Source: Sphingobacterium sp. PCS056 (GTDB lineage: Bacteria > Bacteroidota > Bacteroidia > Sphingobacteriales > Sphingobacteriaceae). From it: DNA of 64,000 nt. The translations under genes were made by a program, and so were the position numbers. Within the stretch, counting starts at the first letter, position 1; every line of letters starts with the position of its first letter. Below the pieces are notes generated by a model that saw nothing but the letters and a program-made list of their open reading frames with translations, had not been told where the DNA came from and did no database searches. Of the stretch, positions 20,501 to 29,822 are shown piece after piece. Location: assembly GCF_023273895.1 (NCBI RefSeq), contig NZ_CP096883.1, positions 2,914,001 to 2,978,000 on the forward strand, in the 5' to 3' direction.

Positions 20501-20977
20501 ATGAAAATTGATGAAGCCATACAAGTGAATAAATTTAGTACGGAGTGGCAACGCGCCACTGTTAACCTATTGTACACAAGTAACTGGGTAACTGCGCTTT
20601 TAGAGAAGCGGGCGGAACAGAAGCAAATTACATTACGTCAATTCAACGTCTTACGGATATTACGAGGGCAATTTCCGACTCCTGTTACTAATAATTTGAT
20701 AAAATCAAGGATGTTGACCAATACGCCTGATATATCCAGATTGATAGATCGATTGGTTATTAAAGGATTGGTCGATCGCTGTAAGTCCAATGCCGATAAG
20801 CGTGCTGTCAATCTGTTGATCACAGAGGCTGGGCTCAACGTCTTGGAAGAATTGGAACAAGATATGCTGCTGAATGATATATTGCCCAATCATCTTTCAG
20901 AATCGGAATGTCTCCAATTGAACGAACTTTTAGATAAATTTAGAGGAAGCCCAGATCCTGAAATAAAAAATATTTAA
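20501..20977 (+). CDS. MarR-family transcriptional regulator
   Basis: This 158-residue winged-helix protein has a recognition region LRQFNVLRILRGQFPTPVTN to NTPDISRLIDRLVIKGLVDR, followed by the wing (SNADKRAVNLLITEAG) and a C-terminal dimerisation helix. It diverges from feoA across 106 bp that hold an extensive palindromic region, so autoregulation or control of iron uptake is plausible but unproven. The ligand is unknown. Its stop codon overlaps the stop of the converging ZIP gene by 4 nt (20974-20977). Confidence 0.9.
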   Translation: MKIDEAIQVNKFSTEWQRATVNLLYTSNWVTALLEKRAEQKQITLRQFNVLRILRGQFPTPVTNNLIKSRMLTNTPDISRLIDRLVIKGLVDRCKSNADKRAVNLLITEAGLNVLEELEQDMLLNDILPNHLSESECLQLNELLDKFRGSPDPEIKNI

Positions 20978-21795
20978 TGATGATGATCCTCATGATCATG
21001 ACTGTGATCATGATCATGATTTATTTCTTGTGGATGATCGCCAGAAGAATGACTGTGGTCATGTCCATCAAATAGAAAATTCATCAGTGCTATTGCAACT
21101 CCAACAAAAACAGCGATCATTTTCTTCTTATTGAATTTATGGTGATCTGCAGATCCCGATTCAAATAATATCGTTGTTGATATATGTAAAAATATACCAA
21201 TGACGACAGCCATGATTTTATCAAAATACTGTTGAATATTGCCAATTTCTCCTGTACTGATCGCTTTGCTGAAGGAGAAACCCAGTGGGGTCATCGCCGC
21301 AAAAACAATTAAAAGTGTCGTAATACTCCTTTTGGAAAGATGTGTGCTGATGAGCAAACTCCCCAATGCGAATGCTGCTGGAATATGGTGGATCGCGATA
21401 CCAAAAACCAACTCTGTTTGATGGGTTGCCGCCAATGGCATACCTTCTAAAAAGGCATGTAGACATAAACTGATCATAATGCCCATGGGGAAAGCATGAT
21501 GATGTCCTTCTTCATGATGCAGATGGCCATGCTCGATACCTTGAGAAAACTGCTCTAAGATGAGTTGAAACAAAAAACCACCTAAGACATATATCCCTAA
21601 TATTTCTGCATCCGTAGTACGTGTCTGATATACATGAGGTATCAGGTGCAAAACGGTGATTGCAAATAGATATGCACCACTAAAGGATAGTATTAATTTT
21701 AGTAAATTCGTATTATTTCTTTTGACAAAGAAGACCGCCAAACCACTCGCTAATGCGGAGAAAAATAGAATACTGACTAAGATGATTGCGCTCAT
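20974..21795 (-). CDS. ZIP-family metal transporter
   Basis: This 273-residue inner-membrane protein has about 8 membrane helices. The central helices carry the metal-site residues of the family: HAFLEGMPLA and HHIPAAFALG (His and Glu positions). A His-rich loop (GIEHGHLHHEEGHHH) lies in the middle. The C terminus is a long His/Asp tail with repeated HDH units, presumably metal-binding. ZIP proteins import Zn2+, Fe2+ or Mn2+. Its start overlaps the upstream PAP2 gene end by 4 nt, so the two form an operon. It converges on marR. Confidence 0.92.
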   Translation of the reverse strand: MSAIILVSILFFSALASGLAVFFVKRNNTNLLKLILSFSGAYLFAITVLHLIPHVYQTRTTDAEILGIYVLGGFLFQLILEQFSQGIEHGHLHHEEGHHHAFPMGIMISLCLHAFLEGMPLAATHQTELVFGIAIHHIPAAFALGSLLISTHLSKRSITTLLIVFAAMTPLGFSFSKAISTGEIGNIQQYFDKIMAVVIGIFLHISTTILFESGSADHHKFNKKKMIAVFVGVAIALMNFLFDGHDHSHSSGDHPQEINHDHDHSHDHEDHHH

Positions 21796-22376
21796 TTGGC
21801 TATTACAGGATTAAAGAATTCTGGTTTTATTTTTTTAAAGATATATCCCATTGCTAAACCGATCAATATCCCTAAAATGGCTCCACATAAAATATCAAAT
21901 GGATAGTGAACACCCACATAAATCTGCGATATGGAAATTAATGTCGCCCATGTGATACATAACCACATCGCATGTTTCCATTTTCTTCTGAATAATACGA
22001 TCCAGAAAAATGCTAGAGCAAAATGATTGGTCGCATGTGAAGACGTGAAACTAAAACCTGAACCACATCTCACCCGAATATTGACCTCTTGTTTAAATAC
22101 AATATCATTGCATGGTCTTACGCGCTTAATTGATTTTTTAATCAAATGGGATGATACTGCATCCGATGCTCCAAATGTAGCCAATGTCATGACGACAATC
22201 AGGATACCTGTCTTACCGTAGGTCTTGATGAAGAAAATAACCAAAAACAAGTATAAAGGTGCCCAAGTATATGGATTTCTTAAAATAGGAAGTAGCCAAT
22301 CGAAAATCGGATTACTTAATCCTTGATTGATGGCTAAAAAAATTTCTTGATCTATATGTACTATTTGGTCAATCAT
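21792..22376 (-). CDS. PAP2-family phosphatase
   Basis: This 194-residue membrane phosphatase has about 5 helices. The three PAP2 motifs are visible in order: KKSIKRVRPC (KxxxxxxRP type), SSHATNHF (PSGH-like, with Ser replacing Pro), and SQIYVGVHYPFDILCGAI (SRxxxxxHxxxD type, with Gln in place of Arg). Relatives remove phosphate from lipid phosphates such as undecaprenyl diphosphate or phosphatidate. The deviations are mild and common in Bacteroidota. A minus-strand TACATTTG element lies at 22431-22438. It is translationally coupled to the ZIP gene. Confidence 0.88.
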   Translation of the reverse strand: MIDQIVHIDQEIFLAINQGLSNPIFDWLLPILRNPYTWAPLYLFLVIFFIKTYGKTGILIVVMTLATFGASDAVSSHLIKKSIKRVRPCNDIVFKQEVNIRVRCGSGFSFTSSHATNHFALAFFWIVLFRRKWKHAMWLCITWATLISISQIYVGVHYPFDILCGAILGILIGLAMGYIFKKIKPEFFNPVIAK

Positions 22377-22581
22377 GTTGATGTATTAAAATTGAAATTA
22401 TTTTGATAACAGTTCGTCGCGATCTGAATTCAAATGTATAAATAATTTCAATTTGATGCCGATATATATGTAAAAGAAACAATGTTGCAACAAAAGTAGT
22501 ATAATTATTTTACAAAAGGAAACGCTTTATTATAAATATTAGGACTATTGTTTTATTTTTACAGAATAAACGTAATTTAAC

Positions 22582-23964
22582 ATGACTTTAATTAAATCAA
22601 TATCTGGTATTAGAGGTACCATTGGTGGTCGTTCTGGAGAAGGGTTGACACCTATCGATATCGTGAAATTCACCGCAGCATATGGTAAAATCATCGTGAA
22701 TCAAACTGGGATCAACAAAATTGTTGTCGGTCGTGATGCACGAGTTTCTGGTGAAATGGTCAGTAATTTGGTTATCGGTACCTTACAGAGTATTGGTGTA
22801 GATGTGATCGATTTGGGTCTTTCGACAACTCCGACAGTAGAGATTGCTGTTCCTAAAGAAAATGCAGGAGGAGGAATCATCTTAACGGCTTCCCATAATC
22901 CTGGTCAGTGGAATGCTTTAAAACTGTTAAATGCAAAAGGAGAATTTATCAATGATGCAGAAGGTAAGGAAGTATTGGCTTTAGGTGAAAGCTTAGACTT
23001 TGATTTTGCAGGATTTGAAGAGCTTGGTCAAGTGACTAAAGATAACAGCTATATGCAAAAACATATTGATGATGTATTAGCATTGGATTTGGTCGATGCG
23101 GAGGCTGTGAAAAACGCACATTTTAAAATTGCGGTAGATGCTGTTAATAGTACAGGTGGACTGTTTATCCCAGCTTTGTTAGAAGCACTGGGTGTGGAGA
23201 CTATCTATAAAATACATTGTGAGCCTGATGGAAAATTTCAGCATAATCCAGAGCCATTGAAAGAAAATCTGACGGATCTTTCTAAAGCGGTATTGGAAAA
23301 TGGTGCCGATCTGGGTATTGCTGTGGATCCAGACGTAGATCGTTTGGTATTTATGATGGAAGATGGTGATTTATTTGGAGAAGAATACACGTTGGTAGCT
23401 GTCTCAGACTATATTTTACAACATACAAAAGGAAATACAGTTTCTAATTTATCTTCAACAAGAGCGTTGCGTGATGTCACTGTGAAACATGGTGGGCAAT
23501 ATTTTGCTGCTGCTGTTGGTGAGGTAAATGTCGTGACTAAGATGAAAGAAGTACATGCTGTGATTGGTGGAGAGGGCAACGGTGGTGTGATCTATCCTGC
23601 ATCGCACTATGGCCGCGATTCGCTAGTAGGTGTAGCGATCTTTTTAACGCACTTAGCAAAATTGGGTAAAAAAGTATCTGAATACCGAGCAGAATTACCA
23701 CAGTATTTCATGTCGAAAAATAAGATTACATTAACTCCTGAATTGGATATTGATGGTCTTTTGGCGAAAATGGAAGAAAAATATAAGCATGAAGAGCACT
23801 CTACGATTGATGGATTAAAAATAGATTTTGAGAACGAGTGGGTGCATTTGCGTAAATCCAATACAGAGCCGATCATTCGTATCTATTCTGAAGGCCCAAC
23901 AGCAGAGGCTGCAGAATCGATCGCTCAAAAAATCATAGCGGAGATCGAAGAAATCATTAAATAA
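22582..23964 (+). CDS. glmM: Phosphoglucosamine mutase / phosphohexomutase
   Basis: This 460-residue alpha-D-phosphohexomutase has the catalytic phosphoserine loop TASHNPGQWNALKL, the metal loop DPDVDRLVF, the sugar loop GEGNGGVIYP and the phosphate loop RKSNTEPIIRIYSEG. Bacteroidota commonly annotate this as phosphoglucosamine mutase, which makes glucosamine-1-phosphate for peptidoglycan and LPS. Phosphomannomutase activity is a possible alternative. It stands alone with an unusually long terminator hairpin downstream. Confidence 0.9.
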   Translation: MTLIKSISGIRGTIGGRSGEGLTPIDIVKFTAAYGKIIVNQTGINKIVVGRDARVSGEMVSNLVIGTLQSIGVDVIDLGLSTTPTVEIAVPKENAGGGIILTASHNPGQWNALKLLNAKGEFINDAEGKEVLALGESLDFDFAGFEELGQVTKDNSYMQKHIDDVLALDLVDAEAVKNAHFKIAVDAVNSTGGLFIPALLEALGVETIYKIHCEPDGKFQHNPEPLKENLTDLSKAVLENGADLGIAVDPDVDRLVFMMEDGDLFGEEYTLVAVSDYILQHTKGNTVSNLSSTRALRDVTVKHGGQYFAAAVGEVNVVTKMKEVHAVIGGEGNGGVIYPASHYGRDSLVGVAIFLTHLAKLGKKVSEYRAELPQYFMSKNKITLTPELDIDGLLAKMEEKYKHEEHSTIDGLKIDFENEWVHLRKSNTEPIIRIYSEGPTAEAAESIAQKIIAEIEEIIK

Positions 23965-23971
23965 AGTAATT

Positions 23972-24030
23972 TACACTAAAAGCAGAGAGCCTTTTTATTG
24001 ATCATAAAAAGGCTCTCTGCTTTTAGTGTA
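23972..24030 (+). terminator. 27-bp perfect hairpin after glmM
   Basis: The left arm (23972-23998) and right arm (24004-24030) are perfect inverted repeats of 27 bp around TGATC. An inner A-run/T-run gives terminator-like character. It is far longer than the other terminators in the window (10-18 bp). Confidence 0.8.
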
Positions 24031-24092
24031 TGCCACTATTTCCACATTCGTTAAAACAGTAAGGGAAGGAATTTATTTTATTTTTGGAGCGT

Positions 24093-24776
24093 TTATTTTA
24101 AGAATTTCTTGAGGTCTTCGTTGTTTCCATATAACGCCAATATATCACCGTCTTGAATGATTGTTTTAGGATCTGGTATACCGTGTAAGACAGTGGAAAC
24201 CATTTTATTTTCTCCGAATATATTTTTTTGTTCGGTTTTCTTAATAATGGTCAGGACCAGTATACTGAACTTTTCTCTAAATCCAATTTCCAAAATATTT
24301 CTACCTACATATTTTTTAGGCGCCACCGCTTCAATGATACTATAATTTGCATTCAGCTCAAAGGATTCGATAAGTCCGTTCAAACATAATTTTTTTGCCC
24401 ATCGTTCGGCGGTTTCTTCTTCTGGATGCACAATTTCGCTAACGCCAATAGCGGTAAGAACTTTTTCATGAAGTGGATTGATCGCTCTACTAATAAGGCG
24501 TTTTACAAAATGATTTTTACATAGTGCAGTTACCATTATATTAGCCCCTTCGTTTTCCCCAATTGCCACGATTACTATATCCGTATTTTTCAGCGGGAGA
24601 CTTGTAAATGCAGTTTCGTCTGTTGCATCAATACAGATGGTATTGGTGATCTTATCTTTTAGCATATTGACCTTTTCCATACGGTTGTCAACACCCATGA
24701 CCTCATTGCCTTGTATTGTTAATTTCTCTGCTAGAGATGCGCCAAAACTTCCTAATCCGATTACGATAAATTTCAT
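24093..24776 (-). CDS. ktrA: KtrA/TrkA-type potassium uptake regulatory subunit
   Basis: This 227-residue cytosolic gating ring subunit has a Rossmann RCK_N domain, with nucleotide motif VIGLGSFGASLAEKL and acidic residue in GVDNR. A C-terminal RCK_C domain follows (about residues 140-227). It controls the TrkH/KtrB pore in response to ATP/ADP or c-di-AMP. It begins 3 bp after the pore gene, so the two are one operon. The single RCK unit is typical of KtrA rather than the double unit of E. coli TrkA. Confidence 0.92.
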   Translation of the reverse strand: MKFIVIGLGSFGASLAEKLTIQGNEVMGVDNRMEKVNMLKDKITNTICIDATDETAFTSLPLKNTDIVIVAIGENEGANIMVTALCKNHFVKRLISRAINPLHEKVLTAIGVSEIVHPEEETAERWAKKLCLNGLIESFELNANYSIIEAVAPKKYVGRNILEIGFREKFSILVLTIIKKTEQKNIFGENKMVSTVLHGIPDPKTIIQDGDILALYGNNEDLKKFLK

Positions 24777-24779
24777 ATA

Positions 24780-26174
24780 TTATATAATAGTCATTTCTTC
24801 CGTTGGATAACGGTAATTTGTAAATTTAATCTTTTTGAATACTGATACCAGTATCGACAGCATGGTTACTCTTCCGATAAACATAATCGTAATGATGACC
24901 AACTTACTTGCTGTACTTAGCCCCGCTGTGATCCCCAAAGTTAGACCGACGGTACTATAAGCTGAAAAACATTCAAAAGCAATATCTAAAAGATTCAGTT
25001 TAGGATCGAAAGTTGCAATTAGAAATACGCCAATACCAATGACCAATAAAGAAAGCGTCATGGCAGCAAAAGCTCTTCTAATAGTTCTTTCTGATATTTC
25101 GCGTTGAAATACCTCAATTCTATCTCTGCCTTTTGCTAATGATATAAAGTTAAAGATTGCCAATGCAAAGGTACTTGTTTTGATACCACCTCCCGTAGAA
25201 TTTGGAGAAGCTCCGATCCACATTAACAAAATGATCAATAGGGTGGAAGAAAAGTACAGCTCATGAAAATTAATGGAATTGTAGCCAGCTGTCCGTGGAG
25301 TCGTTGCGGTAAAAAGGGCCGTTACGATTTTGCCCACTCCATGATGTGCAGCTAGTACATGATCATATTCTTTAATATATAGAATTAAAGTACCAATTAC
25401 GATAAGTAAAAAAGTAGTAATCAGATTCACTTTACTATTAATCGTTAGTACCCTAGGAATGTAATGATCTTGTTTTTTTGTGATCCACATGATCATTCGG
25501 TTAAGAAGATGTTTTAAGTATTTGACTACATTAATAACGATCGGAAACCCAAGACCACCAAATACGAATAATAGGATTATAATTACTTGTAGTGGATAGT
25601 TATAGAGATAAGGAGTTTCCATCATCCCCAATGGTAATGTCGAAAAGCCTGCATTGCAGAAAGATGAAATGGAGTGAAATACCGCAAAGAAAATACGGTG
25701 CTCCCATTGTGGTATCAGCGTACTATCCAATGTTGTATAAATCAATAGAGCTCCAACTCCTTCCACGATAAAGGTGATCAATAATATTCGTTTTAGCATC
25801 GTAAATACTTCTCCGACTCGCTCGGCATTCATAAAGTCTTTGGTTGCTAATTGATTTTCATAAGAAGAACCCCCTTTGAAAAAAAAACTGAAATAACTGG
25901 AAAAAGTAAGTATACCCAATCCTCCAGCCTGTATGAGCATCAAGATAATGATCTGTCCAAATAGCGTAAAATGACTGCTGGTGTCCACAACAATTAGTCC
26001 TGTAACACACACTGCGCTAGTAGATGTAAATAGGGCATCTATGAAAGACAGATCCTTATTGAGTGAAATGGGCAGCATTAACAATATTGTTCCACCAAGG
26101 ATTAACATCATAAAACTTAATATAAAAAGCTGGGTAGGGGTTAAAGTGGATCGTTTCAAATAAGAGTGCTTCAT
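24780..26174 (-). CDS. ktrB: TrkH/KtrB-type potassium uptake pore
   Basis: This about 464-residue inner-membrane protein has four M1-P-M2 repeats. The pore segments show the single Gly filters of this family, in TSTSAVCVTGL, SSFCNAGF, TTPRTAGYN and FSAYSTVGLTLG. It takes up K+ driven by Na+ or membrane potential with KtrA. A GTG at 26201 gives a slightly longer product, but the ATG at 26174 (MKHSYLKRSTLTPTQ) places the basic N terminus directly before helix 1, so I prefer it. It is followed by ktrA and diverges from the DUF389 gene. Confidence 0.93.
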   Translation of the reverse strand: MKHSYLKRSTLTPTQLFILSFMMLILGGTILLMLPISLNKDLSFIDALFTSTSAVCVTGLIVVDTSSHFTLFGQIIILMLIQAGGLGILTFSSYFSFFFKGGSSYENQLATKDFMNAERVGEVFTMLKRILLITFIVEGVGALLIYTTLDSTLIPQWEHRIFFAVFHSISSFCNAGFSTLPLGMMETPYLYNYPLQVIIILLFVFGGLGFPIVINVVKYLKHLLNRMIMWITKKQDHYIPRVLTINSKVNLITTFLLIVIGTLILYIKEYDHVLAAHHGVGKIVTALFTATTPRTAGYNSINFHELYFSSTLLIILLMWIGASPNSTGGGIKTSTFALAIFNFISLAKGRDRIEVFQREISERTIRRAFAAMTLSLLVIGIGVFLIATFDPKLNLLDIAFECFSAYSTVGLTLGITAGLSTASKLVIITIMFIGRVTMLSILVSVFKKIKFTNYRYPTEEMTII

Positions 26175-26373
26175 TTCAAGAATTTGGAGGAAATCAGTCA
26201 CAAATCTATAAAATTATGTCCAATTATAGTTTTCTTTTTTAGAATATAAAGAGTTGCTGTAAAGTGAATACTTTTATTTCTATTTACATGGTTATAAAGT
26301 TTACAGAATATGTTATATTGTATTCAAAATAATCCTTTTTATAAGGTACGTAAGGTCATAAAAAACATATATT

Positions 26374-27669
26374 TTGAATAAATTACAAGAGTTTTTAAAT
26401 CTGCATCAAGGAGAGGATCAGAAGGATAAGGTGTTAGAGAATGTAACGGCTAATATTTCTTTTCGTGGAGCTAATTTATGGATATTGGCATGTGCTATTG
26501 TGATTGCATCAGTAGGGTTAAATGTCAATTCTACAGCGGTTATTATTGGAGCAATGTTGATATCACCGCTCATGGGACCTATAGTTGGTGCCGGTTTTGC
26601 TTTGGGAACATATGATTTTGGATTATTAAAAAAATCCTTAAAAAACTTAATCATAGCGACGCTAGTTAGTTTAATAGTGTCGTTTATATATTTTTCTCTT
26701 AGTCCTTTTAAAGAAGCTCAATCCGAGTTACTTGCGCGGACATCTCCTAATATATACGATGTATTGATTGCATTTTTTGGAGGTATGGTGGGGGTTATCG
26801 CAATCACTAGGGTAGAGAAAGGAAATCCGATACCTGGCGTAGCTATTGCGACTGCATTGATGCCACCGCTGTGTACAGCAGGTTATGGGCTGGCCATCGG
26901 CAGTCTATCTTATTTCGGAGGTGCTATGTATCTCTATATGATCAATTGCTTTTTTATCTGTATATCGACTTTTCTTATTGTCAAATTTCTAAAATACCCT
27001 AGCGTCAGTTTTTTAAATGAAGGGAAGAAAAAGCGTATTACAAGAACGATTACCTTGTTAATTTTGGTGATGATCATTCCTAGTTTTTATTTGGCATATG
27101 CTTTATTGCAACAGAAGAAGTTTACACAACAAGTCAATAGTTTTATCCAAAATGAACTTGTAGAAAAGGGATATACCTTGATTTATGAAAAAACACAGTT
27201 TAACAGTCGTCCCAAAAAAATCGAACTCGCTTTTTTGGATAAGAAATTTTCAAAATCTGAGCTAGTTGAACTCAAAAGTAAACTCGATCTATATCATATT
27301 AATAATACAGAATTGCTGATCCGTCAAGATAGTACTGATTTGAAGCGTGATATATTAGCTGAAATCAGTAGGCGTTCGGAAAATGTATCGGAAAAAGATA
27401 TCGCTATTCAAAATCTTCGAAAAGAACTTGCAACTTATAAGTTTGATGATCAGGAATTAATTCAGGAAATAACAACGTTATTTCCAACGTTAACTCCTTT
27501 TTCGATCGGAAAGCAGCTAGCGGTGAATACCGTTGATAGTACCAAAATGGAAACGATATTATTTTATAATAGCAAAGAAAAACTAGATAGTAAAGAGCTC
27601 GCAAAACTTAAAAATTGGTTGAACATCAAAATTAAAGGTTCCGATATTAAGATCTTGAAGGGAGAGTAG
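26374..27669 (+). CDS. DUF389 membrane protein
   Basis: This 431-residue protein has the DUF389 (TIGR00341-like) core: GANLWILACAIVIASVGLN and VIIGAMLISPLMGPIVG in the first two helices. About five helices reach residue 235, followed by an approximately 190-residue cytoplasmic or periplasmic tail. The start is TTG at 26374; the first in-frame ATG lies well inside the conserved helices, so a non-ATG start is needed. Function of the family is unknown. It sits divergently next to the potassium uptake operon, but that link is only positional. Confidence 0.85.
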   Translation: MNKLQEFLNLHQGEDQKDKVLENVTANISFRGANLWILACAIVIASVGLNVNSTAVIIGAMLISPLMGPIVGAGFALGTYDFGLLKKSLKNLIIATLVSLIVSFIYFSLSPFKEAQSELLARTSPNIYDVLIAFFGGMVGVIAITRVEKGNPIPGVAIATALMPPLCTAGYGLAIGSLSYFGGAMYLYMINCFFICISTFLIVKFLKYPSVSFLNEGKKKRITRTITLLILVMIIPSFYLAYALLQQKKFTQQVNSFIQNELVEKGYTLIYEKTQFNSRPKKIELAFLDKKFSKSELVELKSKLDLYHINNTELLIRQDSTDLKRDILAEISRRSENVSEKDIAIQNLRKELATYKFDDQELIQEITTLFPTLTPFSIGKQLAVNTVDSTKMETILFYNSKEKLDSKELAKLKNWLNIKIKGSDIKILKGE

Positions 27670-27677
27670 CATTGAAA

Positions 27678-27710
27678 GTACTCGTCCAGTATCAACTACT
27701 GGACGAGTAC
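27678..27710. terminator. Hairpin after the DUF389 gene
   Basis: GTACTCGTCCAGTA pairs perfectly with TACTGGACGAGTAC (14 bp) around TCAAC, 9 bp past the stop. A short T-run (ATTTTTAAAT) begins 11 nt later, so its terminator quality is moderate. Confidence 0.65.
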
Positions 27711-27837
27711 TGTAGAGACAATTTTTAAATCGGATGTTTAGTCGCCTTTTCTAAATTTGTTATTTACATATTCGTTAAATCTATATGGCACATTTTACTT
27801 CTGTTCTAAAAAAAGACGATGCGAACTGATGCTATTG

Positions 27838-28107
27838 TTAATCCTGATCTTTTAGATTGCTACCTATGAAAATCTCGTTTTTTTCATGTGATGATAAGGA
27901 TAGAAAACGTTGATATTGTTTGAGAAAATCACTAATAATCTCATTTTTGGTAAAATATTGAATATCATATCCCTGACGTTCATCTCCAAAATAAGTCATA
28001 GGAACATGGGTTTTCATTGTACCGATTTCTGGTGCATTTTTTTCCTCAAGTAAGAAGTCTGATATTTCTTCAAGTTGGCTACCGACCCCACATTGAAAAT
28101 CAGTCAT
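27838..28107 (-). CDS. Possible small hypothetical protein, 89 residues
   Basis: I do not recognise it. It is acidic with no membrane segment or signal, contains MTYFGDERQGYDIQYF and an amphipathic helix-like C-terminal half, and ends in NLKDQD. It lies 87 bp downstream of the MscS-type gene on the same strand. The composition looks protein-like rather than random, but no motif supports it. Confidence 0.5.
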   Translation of the reverse strand: MTDFQCGVGSQLEEISDFLLEEKNAPEIGTMKTHVPMTYFGDERQGYDIQYFTKNEIISDFLKQYQRFLSLSSHEKNEIFIGSNLKDQD

Positions 28108-28193
28108 AGCATCGTGTTTTATTTCAATTTCTACAGATGAAGGACTACTTAATATAATTTTCTCACGATAAAAAAATCAATAGTTGCATTATG

Positions 28194-29516
28194 CTATGGT
28201 TTTAACATTGATGGAGAATGCTTCTGATTTAAATGCTTCCGAAGATCATCTGATGCAGGCAGTTCAAAAACCTCTAGATCAAAATACTTAATAGCGGCAA
28301 ATAGATGATCGAAAATATCGGACATGGTATCCTCAAAAAATGACCATTGTGTTCCTTTTGTAAACATATAAAGTTCCAAGGGAAGTCCATGTTCATTGGG
28401 AGCTAATTGACGAACCAATAATGTCAACTGCTGATGAATATCTGGATTTTGCACGGCATAAGCTTTAATGTAGGCTCTGAATAATCCAATATTGGTCATC
28501 CTTCTACCATTTACAAGAACCGTGGGGTCTACTTTGTTTTGTTCGTTGTACTCTTTTATTTCTTTTTCCCTTTTTTCTATATAAGGAGCTAAAAGTGCAA
28601 TTTTTTTAAGCTCTTGGATTTCTTCATTGCTGAGATAACGAATCGTCGATATTTTGATGTTGATAGATCTCTTGATCCTCCGACCGCCACTTTCTTGCAT
28701 ACCCCTGTAGTTTTTGAAGGAATCACTGAGTAATGTATAGGTCGGTATCGTGACGATCGTTTTATCCCAGTTTTGTACGCGGACATTGTTCAGATTTATT
28801 TGTAGGATATCGCCATCGACCCCATATTTTGGCATTTCTATCCAGTCTCCCACGCGAACCGAATCGTTTGCTGACACCTGTATGCTCGCTACGAATCCGA
28901 GTATGGTGTCTTTAAAAACCAACATCAATATAGCAGATGCAGCTCCGAGAGAGACCAGAAATGACCAAGGAGAGTTGCCTGTAACTGCAGAAACAATAAG
29001 AGTTCCAACGACAAAGATTAGGAAGATCTGCAATACTTGGAGATAACTATCAACAGGCTTATCCAAAAATGCTTTTGAAGAACGCAATATATCTCTCAAA
29101 GTTTTTAATAGCGCATTTGCTACACCGTAGATAGCAAAAATCATCAGTATTCCGAGCAGTTTGGTAATGATATCGATGAATGAAGGGAACCCAATAAAAA
29201 TATAGGGTAGCAACTGTTGAGCTATTGCTATTAGTATCAAACGGCTTAAATGGATCTGTACCTTATTTTCAAGTAACTTGTCATCCCAGTTGTTTTTACT
29301 TTTTTTAATAAATCCGGTAACGATTGAATTGAAAAAAAAACGCAAAATATAATCTAAAAATAGTAAGAGTATAAAAGTTGCGATTATGAGAAAGGTAGCA
29401 CTTAAGATGTGTGCATTTTTGTCGTGAACTCCTATTGATTCCACGAGATTGAATGTCAATTGATAAATTGAACTTGTTGTTTTTTCCGTAATGTTAATGA
29501 TGTTTGCTTTTTCCAT
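28194..29516 (-). CDS. MscS-family mechanosensitive channel
   Basis: This 440-residue inner-membrane protein has five or so N-terminal helices, then the MscS pore helix and beta domain: GAASAILMLVFKDTILGFVASIQV and VRVGDWIEMPKYGVDGDILQINLNNVRVQNWDKTIVTIPT. The layout and length resemble YbdG/YnaI-type channels. It would release solutes under hypo-osmotic stress. The ATG at 29516 is preferred to a TTG at 29528. A 19-nt motif shared with gltS lies 43 bp upstream. Confidence 0.9.
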   Translation of the reverse strand: MEKANIINITEKTTSSIYQLTFNLVESIGVHDKNAHILSATFLIIATFILLLFLDYILRFFFNSIVTGFIKKSKNNWDDKLLENKVQIHLSRLILIAIAQQLLPYIFIGFPSFIDIITKLLGILMIFAIYGVANALLKTLRDILRSSKAFLDKPVDSYLQVLQIFLIFVVGTLIVSAVTGNSPWSFLVSLGAASAILMLVFKDTILGFVASIQVSANDSVRVGDWIEMPKYGVDGDILQINLNNVRVQNWDKTIVTIPTYTLLSDSFKNYRGMQESGGRRIKRSINIKISTIRYLSNEEIQELKKIALLAPYIEKREKEIKEYNEQNKVDPTVLVNGRRMTNIGLFRAYIKAYAVQNPDIHQQLTLLVRQLAPNEHGLPLELYMFTKGTQWSFFEDTMSDIFDHLFAAIKYFDLEVFELPASDDLRKHLNQKHSPSMLKP

Positions 29517-29822
29517 ATTAACAAACAAATGTACGAAAAATAAATAGTAGCGTTTTAAAACTCCTATTTACAACTCTACCTCGTACATCTAAACACATAT
29601 TCCTGCTCTTCACATATAGCTTTCTCTTGCCAAAATTACGGTTGAACCTTTAATAATATCGAATAATAAATAATGGTTATAATAAACAACCATAGTGCAA
29701 AAGGAAGGAAATTTGATATTCATTAAAATGAAATGACATGATAAAAAAGAATAAAATAAACGATTTTTCATCATAGTTTACTTATTTTAGAGACTTTTCA
29801 AAACTATAAATACGACTAAATT
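29517..29822. other. Divergent upstream region of mscS and the AGCS symporter
   Basis: No gene is seen. It contains AACTCCTATTTACAACTCT (29559-29577), shared 18/19 with the gltS upstream region, and a minus-strand TAATTTTG (-7-like) at 29631-29638. I saw no convincing promoter for the rightward symporter. Confidence 0.45.
29559..29577 (-). repeat. Shared 19-nt motif, copy 1 (upstream of mscS)
   Basis: AACTCCTATTTACAACTCT (plus-strand reading) matches 18 of 19 bases of the copy at 39670-39688. Both copies precede leftward membrane-protein genes in the same orientation. Confidence 0.5.
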
